A DNA stretch of 64,000 nt from Symbiodinium sp. CCMP2592 (taxonomy: Eukaryota > Sar > Dinophyceae > Suessiales > Symbiodiniaceae), in contig CAJNDT010001313.1 in NCBI GenBank assembly GCA_905221615.1, positions 310,001-374,000 of the forward strand. The letters run 5' to 3'. The first letter of the stretch is position 1. Every line of letters starts with the position of its first letter. This document shows positions 31,455-42,401 of this stretch, piece after piece. The position numbers and the translations under genes were made by a program. The notes beneath the pieces are model-generated. The model was given only the letters and a program-made list of their open reading frames with translations, searched no databases and was not told the DNA's origin.

Positions 31455-31998
31455 CCTCTTCAGTTTTTTTTGGTGATAAACACATCACAGGGGAAAACAT
31501 GTCAGCAGGTTGCAGATTTCTGTCAATGTCATGTATGCAAGTATCGTGTTCTTAGCTTCAAGTCTTCGGTCGATTCAAGAAGTCACAGGGAGTGAGTTCA
31601 TCCAGCCGAGTCCAATGTGTGTGAATCTGCTCCTGCTGTCATAGCGGCAACATGTTCGATTCACAATTTTGGCTTCAGCTTGTGCGCAGTTGCTGTTCAT
31701 TCTGTGATTGAGTCTTTACAGTTACGTTGCAATTACAGTTGCTGAATGCCTGAAGTGTGCAATTGAAGATGACATGACATGAATCATGAAGTCTCACCAT
31801 AGTTATGCTGCAGATTGCTCGGGGAGAAAGCGATCAGCAAAAACAAGCCTTCCTGACATTGTGTCCTGTTAGTTTGTGGAATGTGCTTGATATGCCAGGC
31901 AAGCATTGAATCCATTTGTTGCTCAAGTTGGACCAGAGGTATGGTTTAAAGTTATGTGGGACAACAAATCAATGTATTGATGTCAGTGAATCACCAAC
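31455..31998. other. Intergenic spacer
   Basis: AT-rich, with a poly-T run at 31465-31472. No coding stretch of note on either strand. It separates the stop of the large gene from the methyltransferase-like gene. Confidence 0.6.
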
Positions 31999-33352
31999 AT
32001 GTCCAATTTCCAGTGGCCGTGCCAGCATGTGCTGGGATCATCGCTGGTCTTCAGTGGTAGTGCTGGGCCTGTGAAGCCAGCACGCAAGAAATGCAAAAGG
32101 AAAAAGAATGCTGCAGAGTCATTTGAGTTGGGAGGTAGATCAGTGGAGCGCCCGTGTACTCTTCCTGCCTTGAATTTTACCGATACAGTTACAGGAACTG
32201 ATGAAATTGATGATCGGTTTGACACTTGGGTAGAGGACGTCTTCGAGCAAACATCGCGATTGCAATGTTCGCATTTCCTTCCGTTTGCTTCCTTGTCTTT
32301 CTCCCCAAGGCCGGAGTCTGTTCAAGGTGTTATGGGTCACAGATTTTGTTATAATATGAATTTTTCATTAATGTAATACTACATAAACTTATCATCATCC
32401 TCAATTGATCTTGCTGGCCAGGTCCACAGAGCCTTGGTGTCACAGGCTCATGGTTGCAAGGATTTTGGTGCAAAATTTCTTGCGCTACGACCAGGACTTC
32501 AATGTGGGCAGAGTGGCCATGAAATGGCATGGGCTGATTGGATTGGCTTATCCCGCATTGAAGAACCGAACCATCGAGTGTCAGCTGATGTGCATCATTA
32601 GCCGTAGCTATGACAACAGAGCCAAGATTGAAGCAGCTTCAATCGATGTGGGACCCCATCAATGTGCGGGGTTGCTGCAATACATTGAATACTATGCAGG
32701 GAGCGCCAAACTTTCGAAGAAATTGATCGAATCCGGTCTCCGTGGGTGCAGCTTTGACATACTCTACAATGACGAACACAACATGTTGCTGGCGAAAGGG
32801 TTGCGTTTGTTTCTGGATGCAGCCACAGCGTGTGAGAAGAAGGCTTTGCATTGGTGGGGCACTCCGTGCTCTTCTTTTGTCATTATGTGCTCATTTCGTT
32901 CCCAACGTGCTGAAAGCAACGGCTGGGAAGGCGCATGGACTGAGCGGGACTTTGTATTGCAGGGAAATTGTCAGGCCCTTGTTTGCTCACTTGGGATTTT
33001 CCTGGGATGGGCATGTGAGTGCTGCCCTGTGGTGGAACAGCCCCTCAGCTCCTGTATGCCGCACCTCGAGTGTGTCAAAACAGTTCTATCCTTTTGTGGC
33101 TTCGAAAAGACTTGCACCTACATGGGTGCCTTTAACGGAAAGTCAGTGAAGCCCTTGCAACTGTGGCATTTGCCTGGGTTTCATTTTGAGAACCTGGCCA
33201 GGCCCAAACCAGATCATAATGCTTTCATTGGTCTGGTAAACCGAGGCGAAGACGGCCGTTTCACCGGTGTGCCAGCAGATGTACAGGCTAGTGGGGAATA
33301 CACTTCGATGTTCGGGGAAGCAGTTGCGCAGATTGTCCGGAATCTATTGTGA
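31999..33352 (+). CDS. Methyltransferase-like protein, about 413 codons, 2 exons
   Basis: Exon 1 starts at ATG 31999 and reads a basic stretch (PARKKCKRKKN) then an acidic one. Exon 2 runs from 32422 after ...ggccag. Two donors keep frame: GC at 32310 (413 codons) or GT at 32295 (408). Exon 2 has IEYYAGSAKLSKKLIESGL followed by SFDI, as in motif I/II of SAM-dependent DNA methyltransferases. It then has GTPCSSF, resembling motif IV (P-C-x-x-F/S) of C5-cytosine enzymes, and VEQPLSS, resembling the E-N/Q-P/V motif. Target-recognition and late motifs are not evident. It may be a divergent DNA C5-methyltransferase or a related inactive fold. Some dinoflagellate retroelements are known to carry cytosine methyltransferases; here it would sit in a DNA element. 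Confidence 0.55.
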
Positions 33353-33587
33353 CGATCCGCTTCGTCAGCCAAAATACGTTTCATAGCTTACTGAGCTGCA
33401 TGCTTTTTATTATTCAAGCCAATCTGCTGTGACTGGTTTTTGGGGTGTGAATGCTGTGACACAACAGCAACAGCAGGCCATGCAGCAACACAGGTAAAAC
33501 AGTGCGATGACTGATGAGAAGGTTGCATAACAATTGAGACACAAGTCTGATTTGCTTGCAGCCTTATGTCGATGTGGCTGTCTCAGT

Positions 33588-33743
33588 GAACACACTTGGA
33601 GGAACAGAATTGATATGGCTCTTTCAGTGAACACACTTGAGGAGGATTCCTCAAGATTTCCTCAATTCGAATCGTCAACCTTGCCAAGCAATGCCATGCT
33701 GACTCAAGATTTCCTCAACCTTGCAGCAACCTGTTTAAGTTGA
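33588..33743 (+). pseudogene. Short frame with degenerate copies of the right-end protein motif
   Basis: Reads ...MALSVNTLEEDSSRF... then STLPSNAM, ending at TAA 33741. MALSVNTLEED resembles GMAQVNTLEEQ in the next gene. A second gtgaacacacttgg(a)gga occurs at 33585 and 33627. It looks like decayed repeat units of the same protein. Confidence 0.4.
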
Positions 33744-33776
33744 CAGGTTGTTCTGAGCAGTGTGAGGAAACAATAG

Positions 33777-34115
33777 ATGCCATCCACTGTGACCTTGCCC
33801 GATGTGCCCATGTCGGTGCAAGGGGTCAGTGGCATGGCACAAGTGAACACACTTGAGGAACAATTTCTTGTTGACAATTTGGGAGTCACACCTTTGCAGC
33901 TTCTGCCGGCTCTTGCACAGACGTCCTCAGCCTTGCGAAAACCTGTTGGTGTTGCCGGGCTCTCACCCGAAGAGCCATCAAGTTTCCTTGCTTGGGGACA
34001 CAAAGGCCAGCCATCTAGTGTGACCTTGCCCGACGTGCCAATGTCGGTGCAAGGGGTCACTGGAATGGCACAGCTTCCGGTTGCTCTGTTCACACACCGG
34101 CTTGGACAGAAATAA
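33777..34115 (+). CDS. Small repeat protein, 112 aa
   Basis: ATG 33777 to TAA 34113. Two copies of a 20-residue motif, one starting TVTLPDVPMSVQGVSGMAQ (residues 3-21) and one SVTLPDVPMSVQGVTGMAQ (residues 82-100), lie 79 residues apart. The same motif, more diverged, is found at 12.4, 14.7 and 30.9 kb. Between the copies are Leu-rich stretches (LGVTPLQLLPALAQ). It is the last frame before the right terminus. Whether it is expressed is unknown. Confidence 0.45.
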   Translation: MPSTVTLPDVPMSVQGVSGMAQVNTLEEQFLVDNLGVTPLQLLPALAQTSSALRKPVGVAGLSPEEPSSFLAWGHKGQPSSVTLPDVPMSVQGVTGMAQLPVALFTHRLGQK

Positions 34116-34244
34116 TACTACATTTTTTCATGGTTTTCTCAACAATTTTCAGTGTCTGCAAATCTCCAGTTACATTAATTCTGGACAAACCTACCGTGTC
34201 GTAACGTATCCAATAAGTCTTTGTTCAGGTTGACTTCTGATTTT

Positions 34245-34315
34245 GATAACTTTGGTTTTTGCCAAGCCCACTGATCCAGCCCCCGCGGATCCAACCCTAC
34301 AAACGAGCATGTGGA
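34245..34315 (-). repeat. Right terminal inverted repeat
   Basis: It ends ...CGAGCATGTGGA. Its reverse complement aligns with 5516-5586, sharing GGGTTGGATCC and GGGGGCTGGATCAG at the same distances from the tip. Confidence 0.88.
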
Positions 34316-34320
34316 TATTG
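34316..34320. other. Right target-site duplication TATTG
   Basis: It directly follows the right tip GTGGA and leads into agaccctgcaaac, as at the empty site 40395. Confidence 0.9.
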
Positions 34321-35480
34321 AGACCCTGCAAACAACAGGCAGGCTTGCGGTACGTTAAGACGAGGGATTGTGTGGTTGAAGGAGCAGATTTCTGGTCCGG
34401 AACGTGACCTCGAGTTTTCTACATCGGGGATTTCTTGCCCACAGGGTCCTGCATACTCTTATGGGGATTCAGAAGTAGATTTAGGAGCCGCTGCACCCCA
34501 AACCCGAAAACCCGTGCCCGAAAAGCCGACACGCCAAACACACCTGCGGTAAGACTACATGTACTCCAAGAACGGAAATGAACATAATGTGCTTTATGCG
34601 TCCCAGTCCAGTTTTGTCAGCTACCAGGCAGGAACGCTTCAGCAACAAAACGTTTCCCGGATCTCTGAGCCAAAAATCCACAACAGGCCAAAGCATCCCA
34701 ATCCCAAATCCATCCTATTAGCACAAAAAAAGCATACCAGGAATCCCAAATGCCGAACCGAAAAACAGCTGTGTTCAGGGTATTGGTCGGCGAATCTCAC
34801 AGGCTCATGGTATTTGTTTTCGGTTGTTTGCGCTTTCGTGTTGCAGGGGGCCCTGGGGGGTCTGGGACTAGGACTTGGGAATTTGGGTCTTAGTGTCCTG
34901 GTTTGTTTTCGGATTGAACTATAATGATTTGCATTAATTTCTGTGAGTGTTACTATATAGGGCTCACAGGGTTTATGGTCGAAGATTTGGCGTTTCGGGT
35001 ATGGGCCTCTCAAGCAAACTTGCGCATGTCCAGCCTTCTCCGGGTCGGAGAGACGCCGTGAATGCTAATTCCAGATCCAAACCCCAGTGTGGCGAGGCCT
35101 GACAGCACTGCTGCCGAAAGCACCACCACCACTGCCACCCATTACCACGCGCGGCATGAGATCAACTGCACTTTGTGCAACACATGTTTCGTTGAGAGCT
35201 GGTGATGCTGTGAGATCTTGTAATGGCCATGAGGTCACTTTTTCCGTCGTCTTGGCTGTCACAGTCGTTGCAACATTGCCGAGCAAAAGGGTCTCAGATG
35301 ACGCCTGGCAACCTCATGTCCAAAGCTGGCGATCCGAATCGTGATCGCAAGTTTGAAGTTGTATCGAGAGGCGTTAGATGGACTAGGGATGCCATATCAA
35401 GTCTAAGACAAGAACAGAAAGCACCTCTTCTTTGCAGAAAAAATCACAATAGTCCTACTGTTCGGACATTTTGAACTGGA
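34321..35480. repeat. Segmental duplicate X, copy 1
   Basis: Nearly identical to 40400-41560 at a constant offset of about 6080 bp, with scattered single-base differences (for example a missing A near 34500). It ends at ...ttttgaactgga, after which the two loci diverge. Open frames of up to 124 codons are conserved between copies only because the DNA is. No domain is seen. Confidence 0.9.
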
Positions 35481-37560
35481 CCAACACCCTTAACCCCAAC
35501 AGCTATACTCTGGACTCCAACATTCGCATAATTTTAGGAGTCTCATCAGCTGTCGCCGATTGTCATGCCGCCGAAGCAGGCGTCTGGTAGGCCAAGGGGG
35601 CCGGCACACCTTGGAATGAATGGTTTAGGCTTGAAGGTTAAAGTTATAGGTAATGTATTTAGGGTTTCGTGATAGAGGAACTTAGGGTTTGGGTCATAAG
35701 TATTCAGGGTTTAGTCAGGTATTTTGCGGTTGGAGTTCAAGGTATTCAAGGCGAGCAATTGTGGAGTGTCTGGAATGGCCTTTCGGGTTTTCAGTTGCTG
35801 GTATAGGGTCCACAGCTCTAGGGAGTAGCAAGTACGGCATCGAAGTTTCAGTGTGGAGCAAGTTCTAGTGCAGTTCAAAATCAAGCGAACTGCGGTTCCT
35901 GTCAATTTAGAAACGAGTTCACGACGCGTCCGGTCCGTTTTTATGCTTTCGGTGTTGGATGCTGGATGCGTAGTGAAGTTTTTAAGGATCAGGGCTTGAC
36001 AGGATGTGCACCCGTGCTGGCCCTGAACCCCAAATCCTGAACCGCAACACTGCTGAACTCTAAACTCCCCAAAGCCAAACAGCATCAAACAACAGCTTCG
36101 CCTTTTCCCTTCCAGTACATCGCACCTTCCGCAGATGAGGTTCTTGCGGGTCAAAGGACACCTCCACAACTGCAGATGTGGTTGTACATTTGAGCTGGAC
36201 CTTCTGGGACAGAAATTGCCAAGCAGGAAGTGTCGTTCGTGTTGTCATGGTTGTTGCTGCTGCGGTGATTGCTTCCTGTTATTACTTGAACTTCCACAGG
36301 TCCGCATATCATACCTCGTATTGTCACACTTGCAGTTGCCATCCTTGTTCACATGTTCACGGCAGTTCCGAGCTGGCTTCAAGCAAGCAGGCCCTGCGAA
36401 GCGTGCGATGGCAGCGGAACCTCCGTGTCGAACTCAGACTGGCATGGAGTCCACAAAACCAAAGAAAGCAGATCATGCGCTGCGCCTTATGAGGTTTGTA
36501 GGATATAAGATACTAGAAATGTAAACAGAAACATTAGTAATAATGATAATGGTAACAGTAATGACAATAGCAATAATAACCTACGGTTCAAGATACCCTT
36601 CGCATTTGCAAGGCTGTGAGTCCGGGTCGCGGGATCTAGAGTTTGTTTACGTATCGCGTTGCCACTAGGTCCGATGTCCGCTGCAGATGCTGAAGTCCAA
36701 AATATTTCGCGCCGTGGAGTGTAGCCTCAAGATCTGCTGAAGCTAAAAACCCCAAGGCGATTTAATATGAAATCTCGCAGTGTCGTCCATATCCTGCAGG
36801 ATCTTTGCTTTCCACCGATACAGTGTGAGATCCAACAGTGTAGTTGGTGTTTAGAGCTTGGCAGGTGAAGACACGGCGTGTGGATTGCAAGAACTGCGAT
36901 GGAGCCGGCTATTGCACTGCAGGAAGGGGCAATAAGGCCCGGAGGGCGTCAAGCTTTGCTTCCAGCTTCTCACTGAAATCTTTAAGAGGGATATTGCACA
37001 CATCAGCTGCTGGTGGTGCTGCTGATGTCGCCTTCATTTCCGGTCGACAGGTTGTTTGGGGTCCTGAATTCGAAACCATCGTTACCGGAGTTGTCGGGAG
37101 ATTCGAGCTTTTCAAACGAGCTTCAAACTCTGGGCTACACCAGGCCATAACTAAGTCAGGATCAGCCGACTTCCGATGTAAGACTCATGTGAACTGTACA
37201 CTAGTCATGCAGACCCTGCATGATGGCCTTCCTTCAAGGGGACCGTGTGCGGTTCAAGGAATGAGGCGTGCCAGGCTCCTAGCTCCCGAAAGCCGGCATC
37301 GTTGATGAAGTTGAAAAACCCGCGGCAATTGAAGCCCATGCCACGAGCTGACATGGAGTGCGTCAGGGGGTTGACTGGGTTCCTGTTAAGCATCTTAATT
37401 TACCAGAATAGGGATCAAACGTCAGTATTATCATGGGTTTCTTTATTATGGTAACTTAAATTCAGCTCCTTCACAAGATTCCAGTTGAACATATTTGGGA
37501 AATCGAACTTGTGGATTCCTGTGTCGGGCTGCAAGTTGTAGGGTCCTTCTTTCGGCAAGT
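35481..37560. other. No supported gene
   Basis: It holds TTTAGGG-like fragments (35640-35720), a degenerate AAT/ATG-rich tract (36525-36585) and several open frames without recognisable domains. The best is on the - strand at 36909-37148: 79 codons with a Glu/Lys/Leu amphipathic end, possibly an exon. No splice partner was found. Confidence 0.45.
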
Positions 37561-37574
37561 TGCAACAGGAGTAG

Positions 37575-37687
37575 TTGCGCCAGTGGCAGCAGCACAACCA
37601 CCAGCAGCAGTGCAGCAGCAGCAGTACCACAGCAGCGGCAGCTGCAGGAGCAGCAGCAGTAGCAGTCCGCAGCAGCTGCAGCAGGAG

Positions 37688-37692
<5 letters not shown>
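37575..37692. repeat. CAG/CAC trinucleotide tract
   Basis: Interrupted cagcag/caccag repeats, leading directly into the GTA/CTA hairpin. Frames here read Gln, Ser or Ala runs and are not called as genes. Confidence 0.85.
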
Positions 37693-37725
<33 letters not shown>

Positions 37726-37737
37726 CTACTACTACTG

Positions 37738-37785
<48 letters not shown>

Positions 37786-37900
37786 TTAGTAGCAGTGCTA
37801 GTCGTAGTCGTACTCCAAGTGGTAGTGGCAGTGGTAGTCGTAGTGGAATGGTAATGGTAGTGGTAACGGTAGTGGTAGTGGTACGGGGGAGGGGAAGGGG
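37690..37900. repeat. (GTA)n-(CTA)n hairpin followed by (GTAGTG)n
   Basis: (AGT)n at 37690-37724 meets (ACT)n at 37725-37785, so the arms are complementary and can fold into a long near-perfect hairpin or cruciform. Degenerate GTAGTGGTA repeats follow to about 37895. Confidence 0.9.
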
Positions 37901-38562
37901 CAGGGGTCGAAGTCTAGGTCGGGGTGGTGGTTAGCGGTAGGGGTGGGGACCGTTGGGGACATAGGGTAAATGTCAATCAGAGATTCAGAGATGGCTACAC
38001 TGATTCACTGAGGGCCTGCTTCTATCCCGAAGCCTTTACCGTACCGAATTTCTCAGGGTTTCTAGCAGCCACCCGAAGGTCATGCATTGAGAATAGCCCC
38101 ATTCGGCTGTTTCGGTTGCAAATCTGAGGTTGGCTTGGAGAGGGTGTGAACGTTTGAGTCCTGTTGGAGGACCCAGGCGCATTCCATACCTCGCTGTGGA
38201 AGTTTAAAGGTCGGCCTCTAAACCTCGGGGCCTCAACACCCTAGATTTAGACATCTATCTGTATCCCTTCTCCAGCTCTGTGCTACTGCAAAGGCCACAG
38301 TATACACCCTGCTACTAAAGCCTCGCCCACTGTTCGATGAGCTTGACGGAACCTGGCTAAAAACGTGCTTGGTAGATCCCCTCTAAGCCGCCTTGATGTG
38401 CGCAGTTCGTGTGTCCCGCCTGCAGCGGCGAAGGCGAAGAGGCCGTGGCTGCCAAACTTCGTGTCAGCACGTATGACTGGCGCGTGTTTATGTATGCATG
38501 TATGCATGCATGAACGACCATAAATGAATGAATGCACATACGCGCAAATGAACGTATGTTTG

Positions 38563-40394
<1,832 letters not shown>

Positions 40395-40399
40395 TATTG
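40395..40399. other. Empty target site TATTG
   Basis: The junction accagct-TATTG-agaccctgc is the pre-insertion state of the locus that the giant element occupies at 5511-34320. Confidence 0.88.
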
Positions 40400-41560
40400 A
40401 GACCCTGCAAACAACAGGCAGGCTTGTGGCACGTTAAGACGAGGGATTGTGTGGTTGAAGGAGCAGATTTCTGGTCCGGAACGTGACCTCGAGTTTTCTA
40501 CATCGGAGATTTCTTGCCCACAGGGTCCTGCATACTCTTATGGGGATTCAGAAGTAGATTTAGGAGCCGCTGCACCCCAAAACCCGAAAACCCGTGCCCG
40601 AAAAGCCGACACGCCAAACACACCTGCGGTAAGACTACATGTACTCCAAGAACGGAAATGAACATAATGTGCTTTATGCGTCCCAGTCCAGTTTTGTCAG
40701 CTACCAGGCAGGAACGCTTCAGCAACAAAACGTTTCCCGGATCTCTGAGCCAAAAATCCACAACAGGCCAAAGCATCCCAATCCCAAATCCATCCTATTA
40801 GCACAAAAAAAGCATACCAGGAATCCCAAATGCCGAACCGAAAAACAGCTGTGTTCAGGGTACTGGTCGGCGAATCTCACAGGCTCATGGTATTTGTTTT
40901 CGGTTGTTTGCGCTTTCGTGTTGCAGGGGGCCCTGGGGGGTCTTGGACTAGGACTTGGGAATTTGGGTCTTAGTGTCCTGGTTTGTTTTCGGATTGAACT
41001 ATAATGATTTGCATTAATTTCTGTGAGTGTTACTATATAGGGCTCACAGGGTTTATGGTCGAAGATTTGGCATTTCGGGTATGGGCCTCTCAAGCAAACT
41101 TGCGCATGTCCAGCCTTCTCCGGGTCGGATAGACGCCGTGAATGCTAATTCCAGATCCAAACCCCAGTGTGGCGAGGCCTGACAGCACTGCTGCCGAAAG
41201 CACCACCACCACTGCCACCCATCACCGCACGCGGCATGAGATCAACTGCACTTTGTGCAACACATGTTTCGTTGAGAGCTGGTGATGCTGTGAGATCTTG
41301 TAGCGGCCATGAGGTCACTCTTTCCGTCGTCTTGGCTGTCACAGTCGTTGCAACATGGCCGAGCAAAAGGGTCTCAGATGACGCCTGGCAACCTCATGCC
41401 CAAACCTGGCGATCCGAATCGTGATCGCAAGTTTGAAATTGTATCGAGAGGCGTTAGATGGACTAGGGATGCCATATCAAGTCTAAGACAAGAACAGAAA
41501 GCACGTCTTCTTTGCACAAAGAATCACAATAGTCCTACTGTTAGGACATTTTGAACTGGA
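40400..41560. repeat. Segmental duplicate X, copy 2
   Basis: Near-identical partner of 34321-35480. After ...ttttgaactgga at 41560 the sequence becomes unique. No gene is called. Confidence 0.9.
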
Positions 41561-42401
41561 CGCGACAATGCATCAGAAGCTCGAAGTATGTTGTGCCTTC
41601 AAAACTGTTGCACTTTTCTCGAGCTACTTTGGAAGGCATTTTGGCTGAGGTTTAGGCTTTCCCAAATTGCGATGCCTGCTTGTACAGTGTAGTAGTGTAG
41701 TATGCTGGTGTGCACTTGGCATCTTGTTTGCAGGTCATTCTTCCTTTTGCTCTGTCATGGAACAGTAAAGAAGCAGGCTTCAGCACTTGACTCTTGACTT
41801 TGTGTATGGTTTCCATCGCCGTGACCTACATAACGCAGGGCAGTAGAACGTTGAGCTGGGAGTCCTGATCTTGATTCCACCCTAAAGCCTGAGACCTGAA
41901 CAACTCCACGATGCAAAAGCCAGCAAGAAGCTGCCGGAATGTCTGTCAGCACTGCTGCTGGCAAGCCCACTGAGGATGTTCCATGTCCTGTCATAGAGAG
42001 TCATGCCACAACATACACCTTGAAGCCTCCATGGTTTGTCGTTCATGCTCCTCGGACAGGTGGAGGCGCACACGGAGAGGCACTCCCGGGTTTAGGGTTT
42101 ACGGTCGGTGGTGACTTTGCGGCCTTTGGCTGCGATACTCGCTCAGTGGTACTAGTGAGACTCACTATGAACCTATTCGGCCTGGTTCAGGACTTTAAGG
42201 GTGGTCCAAGGTGTTTTAATGGTTTACAAGGCGTCTCTAACTTGTGACCCTTCCCTGCCCCTTTTGCTCCCACTTCAGTTCCAGCTTTTCGTTTTTTGCT
42301 TGTTGCTCTGCGCACCTACACCTTCATGCGATCTTCAGACAATGAGGTACCCTAATGTCGGTTTCACTAGTAATACCACGGTCCTTAAACATGGTAACTA
42401 G
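41561..42401. other. Upstream region of the ROCO gene, no supported exon
   Basis: A 102-codon frame at 41939-42247 has no recognisable domain. A further 5' exon of the ROCO gene, such as leucine-rich repeats, is not visible here. Confidence 0.45.

Larger units (their letters stand above)
5516..34315 (+). mobile_element. 28.8-kb giant DNA transposon-like element with terminal inverted repeats
   Basis: The termini are inverted repeats with about 43 of the first 50 bases matching by eye. A 5-bp duplication TATTG flanks them. The second copy of the surrounding duplicate (Y2-X2) is continuous across one TATTG, so the whole 28,800 bp behaves as a single insertion. The interior is gene-dense for such a genome. 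All supported genes are on the + strand, with short introns of GT, GC or GA type. Two satellite arrays, one dispersed internal repeat family and a strong excess of CAATTG are confined to it. No known transposase, integrase or polymerase was recognised, so the superfamily is open. The X1/X2 flanks are nearly identical, so the insertion looks recent relative to the duplication. Confidence 0.88.

Noticed and set aside
35711-36524. Frames of 129-152 codons on both strands
   Set aside because: No domains and no splice partners; Cys-rich stretches come from short tgt/ttg repeats.
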